The position numbers were made by a program, and so were the translations under genes. Under the pieces are notes generated by a model. That model ran no database searches and had not been told where the DNA came from. It saw only the letters and a list, made by a program, of their open reading frames with translations. A DNA stretch of 5,178 nucleotides, from contig CAJXTP010000214.1 in the NCBI GenBank assembly GCA_913061335.1, forward strand, positions 1 through 5,178, in the 5' to 3' direction. Source of the DNA: an uncultured Loktanella sp. (GTDB taxonomy: Bacteria > Pseudomonadota > Alphaproteobacteria > Rhodobacterales > Rhodobacteraceae). Below, in pieces: positions 1-5,178 of the stretch (the first letter of the stretch is position 1; each line of letters begins with the position of its first letter).

Positions 1-289
1 GTCGATGGCAGCCCATGCGGCGCGCCGATTGTTGCGGATGAATGCCAACCTGAACGTGATCCTTGGGGTCGAGGCAATGTGCGGCGTGCAAGGCATCGAA
101 TTTCGCGCGCCCATGCAGACCAGCGCGCCCCTGCAGGCCGCAATGGCAACCCTGCGCGCCGATGTGCCCACGATCGTCGAAGACCGTTATATGGCCCCGT
201 TGATCGAAGCTGCGACCGCGTTGGTTGGATCCGGTGCGCTGTCGGGTTCGGTTGATCTGCCAGCGTTTGTCAAAGGCCACACAGAATGA
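1..289 (+). CDS. hutH: Histidine ammonia-lyase, C-terminal fragment (5' end outside window)
   Basis: Cytosolic lyase that removes ammonia from L-histidine to give urocanate, the first step of histidine degradation. Only about the last 95 codons are present. The frame is open from base 2 and ends at TGA 287-289. The visible residues match the C-terminal helical region of the HAL/PAL family: an SMAAHAARR segment at the left edge, then GIEFRAP, a TSAPL stretch, EDRY and a final GSGALSG helix end. In the family, the first visible Ser-Met lies just after the conserved Glu-Asp-His segment, so that segment and the Ala-Ser-Gly that forms the MIO cofactor lie off the left edge. The ATG at 5-7 is an internal Met and not the start. 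The stop overlaps the hutG start by 4 bp. Identity is firm from the C-terminal pattern plus the hutG-hutU neighbours. Whether the rest of the gene is intact cannot be judged. Confidence 0.93.
   Translation, partial: SMAAHAARRLLRMNANLNVILGVEAMCGVQGIEFRAPMQTSAPLQAAMATLRADVPTIVEDRYMAPLIEAATALVGSGALSGSVDLPAFVKGHTE
272..276 (+). promoter_or_regulatory. Weak ribosome-binding site for hutG
   Basis: AAAGG lies inside the end of hutH, 9 bases before the hutG ATG at 286. It matches the Shine-Dalgarno consensus only partly. With the ATGA overlap, hutG translation probably depends largely on ribosomes finishing hutH. Confidence 0.4.
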
Positions 290-1086
290 CGCCTGTTTGC
301 GTCACTCACGGGTTAGGTCCAATCGTTTTGGGCTTGCCGCATACCGGCACGTTTGTGCCTGATGATGTGGCGGCTAAGTTGAACGCAAACGGACGCAAAC
401 TGGCCGATACTGATTGGCATATTGACCGGCTTTATGACGGGCTAGTGCCAAACGTCACGACTGTAACAGCCAATTTTCACCGCTATGTTATTGATGCCAA
501 TCGCGATCCTGCGGGGATCAGCCTTTATCCAGGGCAGAACACCACGACGCTTGTGCCTTTGACCGATTTTGAAGGTTTGAATATCTGGGATACCGCACCG
601 ACACCAGCCGACATCAAACAGCGATGTGCAGATTTTCACACGCCATATCACGCGGCGCTGACCGCTGAACTTAACCGTGTTCACGCATTGCACGGCGTGG
701 CGATCTTGTATGACTGCCATTCGATCCGGTCGGGTATTGCGCATCTTTTTGAAGGTATCTTGCCGGACTTTAGCATTGGCACAAACCTTGGAGCGACCTG
801 CGCGTCACAGATTGAGACCGCGACAACTGCGATCTGCACCCAAGTCCAAGGATACACAGCCACCGTCAACGGACGTTTTAAGGGCGGCTGGGCCACCCGC
901 CACTACGGCCAACCGCAATCGGGCATCCACGCGATCCAGATGGAACTGGCGCAATCCACATATCTCGTGGATGAGGCAGCCCCATGGACATACGACAAAG
1001 ACCGCGCAGCGCGCCTGCGTCCACATCTCGCTAATATTCTCACAGCATTGGCCAACTTGGCCCCATCTTTGGAAGGCACCCAATGA
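286..1086 (+). CDS. hutG: N-formylglutamate deformylase (N-formylglutamate amidohydrolase)
   Basis: Hydrolyses N-formyl-L-glutamate to L-glutamate and formate, the last step of the five-step histidine pathway, in the cytosol. The protein has 266 residues, about the usual length for the FGase family (PF05013). Visible conserved blocks are LPHTGTFVP (residues 17-25, His19), TDWHIDRLYDGL (42-53), HRYVIDANRDPAG (65-77), LYDCHSIRSG (141-150, with Asp143 and His145), LPDFSIGTN (159-167), GRFKGGWATRHYGQP (196-210) and IQMELAQS (217-224, Glu220). The His, Asp and Glu in these blocks are probable metal or catalytic residues (inference). There is no signal peptide. The start overlaps the hutH stop as ATGA, and the stop overlaps the hutU start in the same way, so all three genes should be one transcript. 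Some databases also use the name hutG for formiminoglutamase, an arginase-like enzyme. The motifs here are those of the deformylase, not of arginase. Confidence 0.93.
   Translation: MTPVCVTHGLGPIVLGLPHTGTFVPDDVAAKLNANGRKLADTDWHIDRLYDGLVPNVTTVTANFHRYVIDANRDPAGISLYPGQNTTTLVPLTDFEGLNIWDTAPTPADIKQRCADFHTPYHAALTAELNRVHALHGVAILYDCHSIRSGIAHLFEGILPDFSIGTNLGATCASQIETATTAICTQVQGYTATVNGRFKGGWATRHYGQPQSGIHAIQMELAQSTYLVDEAAPWTYDKDRAARLRPHLANILTALANLAPSLEGTQ
1071..1076 (+). promoter_or_regulatory. Ribosome-binding site for hutU
   Basis: GGAAGG lies in the last codons of hutG, 6 bases before the ATG at 1083. It is a good Shine-Dalgarno match and supports this start even though it overlaps the hutG stop. 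Confidence 0.6.
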
Positions 1087-2753
1087 CCAATTCCCGCCAC
1101 AACACCCGCGATGTATACCCCCCAACAGGCACGGACATCACCTGTAAAAGTTGGCTGACTGAGGCGCCGATGCGGATGCTAATGAACAACCTGCATCCCG
1201 ACGTCGCCGAAAACCCGCATGAATTGGTGGTCTACGGCGGCATCGGTCGCGCAGCCCGCACATGGGAAGATTTCGACGCGATTGTTGCGGCGCTGAAAGA
1301 GCTTGAGGAAACCCAGACCCTGCTGGTGCAGTCAGGCAAGCCAGTTGGGGTATTTAATACCCACAAAGATGCGCCGCGTGTGCTAATTGCGAACTCCAAT
1401 CTCGTGCCGCATTGGGCGACGTGGGATCATTTTAACGAGCTCGATAAAAAGGGCCTCGCGATGTACGGCCAGATGACCGCTGGGTCGTGGATATATATCG
1501 GCACACAAGGCATTGTGCAGGGCACCTATGAAACCTTTATGGAGGCGGGCCGCCAGCACTATGACGGTAGCCTGACTGGTCGTTGGATTTTGACTGGTGG
1601 CCTTGGTGGCATGGGCGGCGCGCAGCCGCTTGCGGCCGTGATGGCAGGCGCATGTTGTCTGGCTGTGGAGTGCGACGAGACCCGCGCCGATTTCCGCCTG
1701 CGCACGCGATACGTCGACGAAAAAACCGATAATCTCGACGAGGCCCTCGCGATGATCGACACTTGGACCAAAGCAGGTGATGCAAAATCAGTCGCGTTGA
1801 TTGGCAATGCCGCCGACGTCTTCCGAGAGCTGGTAAAGCGCGGCGTGCGTCCTGATATGGTGACCGATCAAACCTCTGCCCACGATCCAATTCATGGATA
1901 TTTGCCACAAAACTGGACAGTCGCCCAGTGGCGCGCTGCCCAAGAAAGTGACCCTAAAGCAGTGGAAATCGCGGCGCGTGCTTCGATGAAAATTCAAGTC
2001 GCGGCGATGGTTGATTTCTGGAATGCGGGCGTGCCGACCTTTGATTATGGCAATAATATCCGGCAGGTTGCGTTGGACGAGGGTTTGGAAAACGCGTTCT
2101 CCTTTCCGGGGTTTGTTCCGGCCTATATTCGCCCGCTGTTTTGTCGCGGTATTGGCCCGTTCCGTTGGTGTGCGCTGTCAGGCGATCCCGAGGACATCTA
2201 CAAAACTGACGCCAAGGTCAAAGAGCTGATTGATGATCCGCATCTGCACAACTGGCTAGATATGGCCCGCGACCGCATTGCGTTCCAAGGTCTGCCTGCG
2301 CGGATATGCTGGGTTGGCTTGGGGCTGCGTGACAAGCTGGGTCTGGCATTTAATGAAATGGTGCGCACTGGCGAGCTTAGCGCGCCTGTCGTGATCGGAC
2401 GAGACCATCTGGACTCCGGCTCTGTTGCGTCGCCAAATCGCGAAACTGAGGCGATGAAAGACGGATCTGACGCGGTATCTGACTGGCCGCTACTGAACGC
2501 GATGTTGAACGTCGCAGGCGGGGCCACTTGGGTGTCGCTGCATCATGGCGGCGGCGTTGGAATGGGGTTTTCGCAGCATTCTGGCATGGTCATTTGTTGC
2601 GACGGCACCGAAGACGCGGACCGCCGCATCAAGAACGTTTTGTGGAACGATCCTGCGACGGGCGTCATGCGCCACGCTGATGCCGGTTACGAAGAGGCTC
2701 TGGACTGCGCGCGCGAGAAGGGTTTGAACTTACCTGGCATTTTGGGGCGGTAA
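1083..2753 (+). CDS. hutU: Urocanate hydratase (urocanase)
   Basis: Adds water to urocanate to give 4-imidazolone-5-propionate, the second step of histidine degradation. It is a cytosolic enzyme that uses tightly bound NAD+ as an electrophile. The protein has 556 residues, the normal length for bacterial urocanases. Features in order: KSWLTEAP (22-29), YGGIGRAAR (51-59, N-terminal NAD+ contact), LVQSGKPVGVF, the glycine-rich TGGLGGMGGAQP (171-182, core NAD+-binding loop), VTDQTSAHDP, FDYGNNIRQ, the urocanase signature FQGLPARICW with its conserved Cys409, then VIGRDHLDSGSV and LHHGGGVGMGFSQHSG near the C-terminus. All expected blocks are present and no frame break is seen. The start is fixed by a good ribosome-binding site, by the 4-bp overlap with hutG, and by a family-typical distance to the KSWLTEAP block. 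It is the last gene of the visible hut operon and faces cueR tail to tail. Confidence 0.98.
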   Translation: MTNSRHNTRDVYPPTGTDITCKSWLTEAPMRMLMNNLHPDVAENPHELVVYGGIGRAARTWEDFDAIVAALKELEETQTLLVQSGKPVGVFNTHKDAPRVLIANSNLVPHWATWDHFNELDKKGLAMYGQMTAGSWIYIGTQGIVQGTYETFMEAGRQHYDGSLTGRWILTGGLGGMGGAQPLAAVMAGACCLAVECDETRADFRLRTRYVDEKTDNLDEALAMIDTWTKAGDAKSVALIGNAADVFRELVKRGVRPDMVTDQTSAHDPIHGYLPQNWTVAQWRAAQESDPKAVEIAARASMKIQVAAMVDFWNAGVPTFDYGNNIRQVALDEGLENAFSFPGFVPAYIRPLFCRGIGPFRWCALSGDPEDIYKTDAKVKELIDDPHLHNWLDMARDRIAFQGLPARICWVGLGLRDKLGLAFNEMVRTGELSAPVVIGRDHLDSGSVASPNRETEAMKDGSDAVSDWPLLNAMLNVAGGATWVSLHHGGGVGMGFSQHSGMVICCDGTEDADRRIKNVLWNDPATGVMRHADAGYEEALDCAREKGLNLPGILGR

Positions 2754-2764
2754 TCAGGCGTTTC

Positions 2765-2781
2765 CTATCAATACTTGGTAG
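2765..2781 (+). other. Small hairpin just after hutU
   Basis: CTATCAA (2765-2771) can pair with TTGGTAG (2775-2781) around a 3-base loop, giving 7 pairs including one G-U. It starts 11 bases after the hutU stop. No T-run follows, so it is not a standard intrinsic terminator. It may protect the 3' end of the hut mRNA or be chance. Confidence 0.25.
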
Positions 2782-2801
2782 CTTACCGCAAACGATCCAA
2801 T

Positions 2802-2834
2802 GACAAGGCAGGACCCTAAGGATCCAGTCTTGTC
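2802..2834 (+). terminator. Possible terminator hairpin between convergent hutU and cueR
   Basis: The arms 2802-2813 and 2823-2834 pair at 11 of 12 positions (one G-U at 2808/2828, one A-A mismatch at 2810/2826) around a 9-base loop. It is the longest inverted repeat I found in the gap between the two operons. On the + strand a short TTTT run (2844-2847) follows, but 9 bases after the stem instead of directly. On the - strand the G-U becomes a C-A mismatch and no T-run follows. It is therefore a better candidate for ending the hut transcript than the copper transcript, and is weak for both. Rho-dependent ending is also possible. Confidence 0.4.
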
Positions 2835-2837
2835 CGT

Positions 2838-2853
2838 CAGCAATTTTGTGCTG
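2838..2853 (-). other. Short hairpin directly after the cueR stop
   Basis: CAGCA (2838-2842) and TGCTG (2849-2853) form a 5-bp stem with a 6-base loop abutting the cueR stop codon. Read on the - strand it is followed by ACGGACAAG, which is not a T-run. It could add to 3'-end structure of the copA-cueR mRNA but is short enough to be chance. Confidence 0.2.
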
Positions 2854-3243
2854 CTAACGCGCGTCTCCCAGCGAATTCAGAATAGGGCAATCAGGTCGAT
2901 CATCTCCGGCACAGGCGTCGACCAAATGGGTCAGGGTTTCGCGCATATCATTCAGGTCAGAGATTTTCTGCTCGATCTGGTTTAGGTGATCCCTCGCAAT
3001 AGCTTTCACATCCGCGCTGGATCGGCCTTGATCCTCATAAAGTTGAAGCAGGTTGCGGCAGTCTTCGATGCTAAAACCCAAGGCCCGTGATCGCGCAAGA
3101 AACGTCAACTTATGCAGCTCTTGCTGCCGAAACGCGCGGTAGCCATTGGTATCGCGCAGCGGTTTGATCAGCCCGATGTCTTCGTAGTATCGAATGGTTT
3201 TGGCAGGCAAACCCGCGCGCGTCGAGACTTCTCCGATGTTCAT
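2854..3243 (-). CDS. cueR: Cu(I)-responsive MerR-family transcriptional activator CueR
   Basis: DNA-binding dimer that senses cytosolic Cu(I) and, by distorting a promoter with an over-long spacer, turns on copper-export genes. The protein has 129 residues. The N-terminal winged helix-turn-helix carries the MerR pattern MNIGEVSTRAGLPAKTIRYY (1-20), followed by EDIGLIKP and NGYRAF. A long dimerisation helix spans roughly residues 77-110. The metal loop is CAGDDRPDCPI with Cys111 and Cys119, the C-x7-C spacing of CueR. Ser76 in the SSADVK segment aligns with the Ser77 seen in E. coli CueR, where Zn/Pb/Cd sensors carry Cys, which supports Cu(I)/Ag(I) specificity. The C-terminal tail is short (10 residues after Cys119) and lacks the Cys-Cys-His-His end of E. 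coli CueR. The ATG overlaps the copA stop by 4 bp, so co-transcription with copA, its expected target, is likely. The operator is not in the window. Confidence 0.95.
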   Translation of the reverse strand: MNIGEVSTRAGLPAKTIRYYEDIGLIKPLRDTNGYRAFRQQELHKLTFLARSRALGFSIEDCRNLLQLYEDQGRSSADVKAIARDHLNQIEQKISDLNDMRETLTHLVDACAGDDRPDCPILNSLGDAR

Positions 3244-5178
3244 GATGTCACTCCCGTTGGGTGAATCGAGTCATGCATTACTGGCCTGATGCGTCGAAGC
3301 CGTAGCGCATTTGACACAACAAAGACGGACGACATCGCCATGGCTCCTGCGGCCAACATTGGCGATAATTGCGTGCCGGTAATTGGGTATAGTGCCCCCG
3401 CCGCAACAGGAATTAGCGCCGCATTATACGCAAAGGCCCAAAATAGGTTTTGCCGGATATTGCGGAGCGTCGCCTTGCTGACCGTAAGGGCATTCACCAC
3501 ACCAGCCAGATCGCCGGACATCAGGACCACATCGGCCGCTTCAATTGCGACGTCCGTGCCAGTGCCAATTGCGATCCCTGTATCTGCCGAAGCGAGCGCC
3601 GGCGCATCGTTTATCCCATCACCGACAAATGCGACGTTGCCATATTTCGCGCGCAGGGTTTCAAGTGCGGCAACTTTTCCGTCTGGCATAACTTCGGCCA
3701 CAACGTGTTTGATCCCAAGCTCGCGGGCAATGGAATGGGCTGTGATTTTGTTGTCGCCGGTGATCATAGCGACCGTTAAACCCTGCGCGTGCAAGGCTGC
3801 AATCGCGTCAATGGTTGACGGTTTAATCGGATCCGACACGCCAATCGCCGCAACGATCCGTCCGTCGATCGCTGCAAACAGCGGTGTCGCGCCAGTGTCC
3901 GCAAGTGTGTCACCGACGTCCTTGAGCGCACCCAAATCGACCCCTTCTTGCAGCATAAAGCGATCCGCGCCAACCAGCACGATTTTACCATGGATCACGC
4001 CACGTGCACCCATGCCAGTGACCGTATTAAAATCGGACACGGTAGGTAGATCATAATCCGCCGCTGCACGCACGATTGCGCCTGCGATGGGGTGTTCTGA
4101 TTGTGCTTCGACTGCGGCGATGATTGGCAACACATCTGCGCGCGCCCGCCCTTTGGCCAATGTGAACGTCGTCAGTTCTGGCGCACCTGCGGTCAATGTG
4201 CCGGTCTTATCAAGTGCGATGACTTTGGTTTCCTGCAAGCCTTGCAGCGCGTCGCCTTTACGGAACAATACGCCCATTTCTGCAGCACGTCCTGTTCCAA
4301 CCATGATCGATGTCGGCGTGGCTAATCCCATCGCACAGGGGCATGCGATAATCAGAACCGACACCCCAGACACAAGCGCCAATCCCAAGGCAGGATCAGG
4401 CCCAAACACCAACCATGCCAATACGGTGACTGCAGCCAGCACCATGACAATCGGCACGAATACCCCTGTGATCCGGTCAACAAGCGACTGGATCGGCAGT
4501 TTGGTTCCTTGGGCGTCTTCGACCATACGAATAATCTGGGACAATACCGTATCTGCGCCAACAGCAGTTGCGCGGTAGGTCAGCGCTCCAGTTGCATTGA
4601 CAGTTCCACCTATCACAGTGTCGTCAGCGGCCTTGGATACAGGGACTGGTTCGCCGCTGATCATGCTTTCATCAATAAATGTCTGACCTGACAGGACCAC
4701 CCCGTCGACGGCCACGCGCGCACCGGGGCGCAGATGCACGGTGTCGCCGGTCAAAACATCCGCCAGTGGTATCTCAATGATGGCCCCGTCACGGTCGACC
4801 AATGCGGTCGCCGGTTGCAAGCCAACAAGCCGTTGAATTGCGGCCCCTGTGCGCCCTTTTGCACGAGCCTCTAGCCAACGACCCAACAAGATTAGCGTCA
4901 CAATGACGCCTGCCGCCTCGAAATATACAGCGCGTGTTCCGGCTGGGAAAACGCTTGGTGCAAATAGCGCCAGTGTCGAATACCCCCAAGCCGCCAAAGT
5001 CCCAAGCGCGACCAGTGAATTCATGTCAGGTGTCATCCGCAGCAAAGCTGGCAAGCCCTTTTGGTAGAACCTTCGGCCTGGTCCGATCATGACAAGCGTG
5101 ATCAGGCCAAACTGAAGTAACCAGCTGTTTTGCGTGCCAATAGTTTGCGCGATCTGCATATGCACACCAGGAATAAAG
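3240..5178 (-). CDS. copA: Cu(I)-exporting P1B-1-type ATPase CopA, partial (N-terminus outside window)
   Basis: Inner-membrane pump that uses ATP to move Cu(I) from the cytosol to the periplasm. About 645 codons are visible. The frame stays open to the right edge (Phe-Ile-Pro-Gly before the GTG at 5165), so that GTG is internal, and the first membrane helix and any N-terminal metal-binding domains are missing. Visible in order: helix MB (NSWLLQFGLITLVMIG), M1 (MNSLVALGTLAAWGYS), M2 (VIVTLILLGRWLEARAKG), the actuator domain with SGEP (codons 4647-4658), M3, M4 with the transport motif CPC (4335-4343), phosphorylation motif DKTGTLT (4191-4211, Asp at 4209-4211), the N-domain with SEHP (4089-4100) and GMGARG, MITGDN, GDGINDAP (3600-3623), then M5 with Tyr-Asn (3423-3428) and M6 with MAMSS (3324-3341). 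CPC, YN and MxxSS together are the P1B-1 signature for Cu(I)/Ag(I). The stop overlaps the cueR ATG. All catalytic motifs are intact. Expected activation is by CueR at an upstream promoter not in the window. Confidence 0.96.
   Translation of the reverse strand, partial: FIPGVHMQIAQTIGTQNSWLLQFGLITLVMIGPGRRFYQKGLPALLRMTPDMNSLVALGTLAAWGYSTLALFAPSVFPAGTRAVYFEAAGVIVTLILLGRWLEARAKGRTGAAIQRLVGLQPATALVDRDGAIIEIPLADVLTGDTVHLRPGARVAVDGVVLSGQTFIDESMISGEPVPVSKAADDTVIGGTVNATGALTYRATAVGADTVLSQIIRMVEDAQGTKLPIQSLVDRITGVFVPIVMVLAAVTVLAWLVFGPDPALGLALVSGVSVLIIACPCAMGLATPTSIMVGTGRAAEMGVLFRKGDALQGLQETKVIALDKTGTLTAGAPELTTFTLAKGRARADVLPIIAAVEAQSEHPIAGAIVRAAADYDLPTVSDFNTVTGMGARGVIHGKIVLVGADRFMLQEGVDLGALKDVGDTLADTGATPLFAAIDGRIVAAIGVSDPIKPSTIDAIAALHAQGLTVAMITGDNKITAHSIARELGIKHVVAEVMPDGKVAALETLRAKYGNVAFVGDGINDAPALASADTGIAIGTGTDVAIEAADVVLMSGDLAGVVNALTVSKATLRNIRQNLFWAFAYNAALIPVAAGALYPITGTQLSPMLAAGAMAMSSVFVVSNALRLRRIRPVMHDSIHPTGVTS
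3251..3255 (-). promoter_or_regulatory. Ribosome-binding site for cueR
   Basis: On the - strand GGGAG lies 7 bases before the cueR ATG (3243-3241), inside the final copA codons. Good match and spacing. It fixes the cueR start and should allow its own initiation despite the overlap with copA. Confidence 0.6.

Noticed and set aside
5..7. ATG as a gene start for a short 94-residue protein.
   Set aside because: The sequence is the C-terminal region of histidine ammonia-lyase, with the frame open to the left edge. It is an internal Met of hutH.
677..1147. A 156-codon + strand frame spanning the hutG/hutU junction.
   Set aside because: It is out of frame with two well-supported genes, is rich in Arg and Pro, and has no recognisable domain.
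2800..2985. A 61-codon + strand frame in and beyond the convergent gap.
   Set aside because: Most of it is antisense to the 3' end of cueR. It has no ribosome-binding site and no recognisable protein pattern.
3289..4056. A 255-codon open frame on the + strand, antisense to copA.
   Set aside because: It lies wholly inside a copA region with intact P-type ATPase motifs on the other strand. Its translation is low-complexity, rich in Ala, Ser, Thr and Pro, as expected from the complement of a coding gene, and resembles no family I know.
4087..4578. A 163-codon + strand open frame antisense to copA.
   Set aside because: It covers the codons for the CPC and DKTGTLT motifs of copA on the other strand, and its composition is that of a shadow frame.
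5163..5165. GTG as the copA start codon.
   Set aside because: The frame continues upstream to the window edge with Phe-Ile-Pro-Gly, which fits the segment before helix MB. A start here would remove the first membrane helix, so the gene is truncated by the window.

Overview
The window looks like ordinary chromosomal DNA from an alphaproteobacterium, most likely a marine member of the Rhodobacterales (Roseobacter-like). This assignment is an inference from protein character, moderate-to-high GC, tight gene packing with ATGA overlaps, and a copA-cueR pair of the kind seen in that group. No database search was possible.

Layout. Positions 1-2753 (+ strand) hold the distal part of a histidine-utilisation (hut) operon: the last ~95 codons of hutH (histidine ammonia-lyase), a complete hutG (N-formylglutamate deformylase) and a complete hutU (urocanate hydratase). 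Positions 2754-2853 are a 100-bp gap between convergent genes. It holds three possible hairpins, and the best (2802-2834) may be a weak terminator for the hut transcript. Positions 2854-5178 (- strand) hold a copper-resistance pair: copA (Cu(I)-exporting P1B-1 ATPase, running off the right edge, N-terminal part missing) followed by cueR (Cu(I)-sensing MerR-family activator).

How the genes work together. HutH deaminates L-histidine to urocanate, and HutU hydrates urocanate to imidazolonepropionate. HutI and HutF, which are not in the window, would convert that to N-formylglutamate, which HutG splits to glutamate and formate. The presence of a formylglutamate-type HutG points to the five-step hut route. 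On the other strand, CueR senses cytosolic Cu(I) and should activate a promoter upstream of copA, beyond the window, so that CopA pumps Cu(I) out of the cytosol. Because cueR overlaps copA, it is probably in the same transcript and controls its own level.

All three within-operon junctions (hutH/hutG, hutG/hutU, copA/cueR) are 4-bp ATGA overlaps. I found no mobile element, RNA gene, CRISPR array, pseudogene or new system. The window reads as two well-known metabolic and homeostatic modules placed tail to tail, and the findings below are modest.
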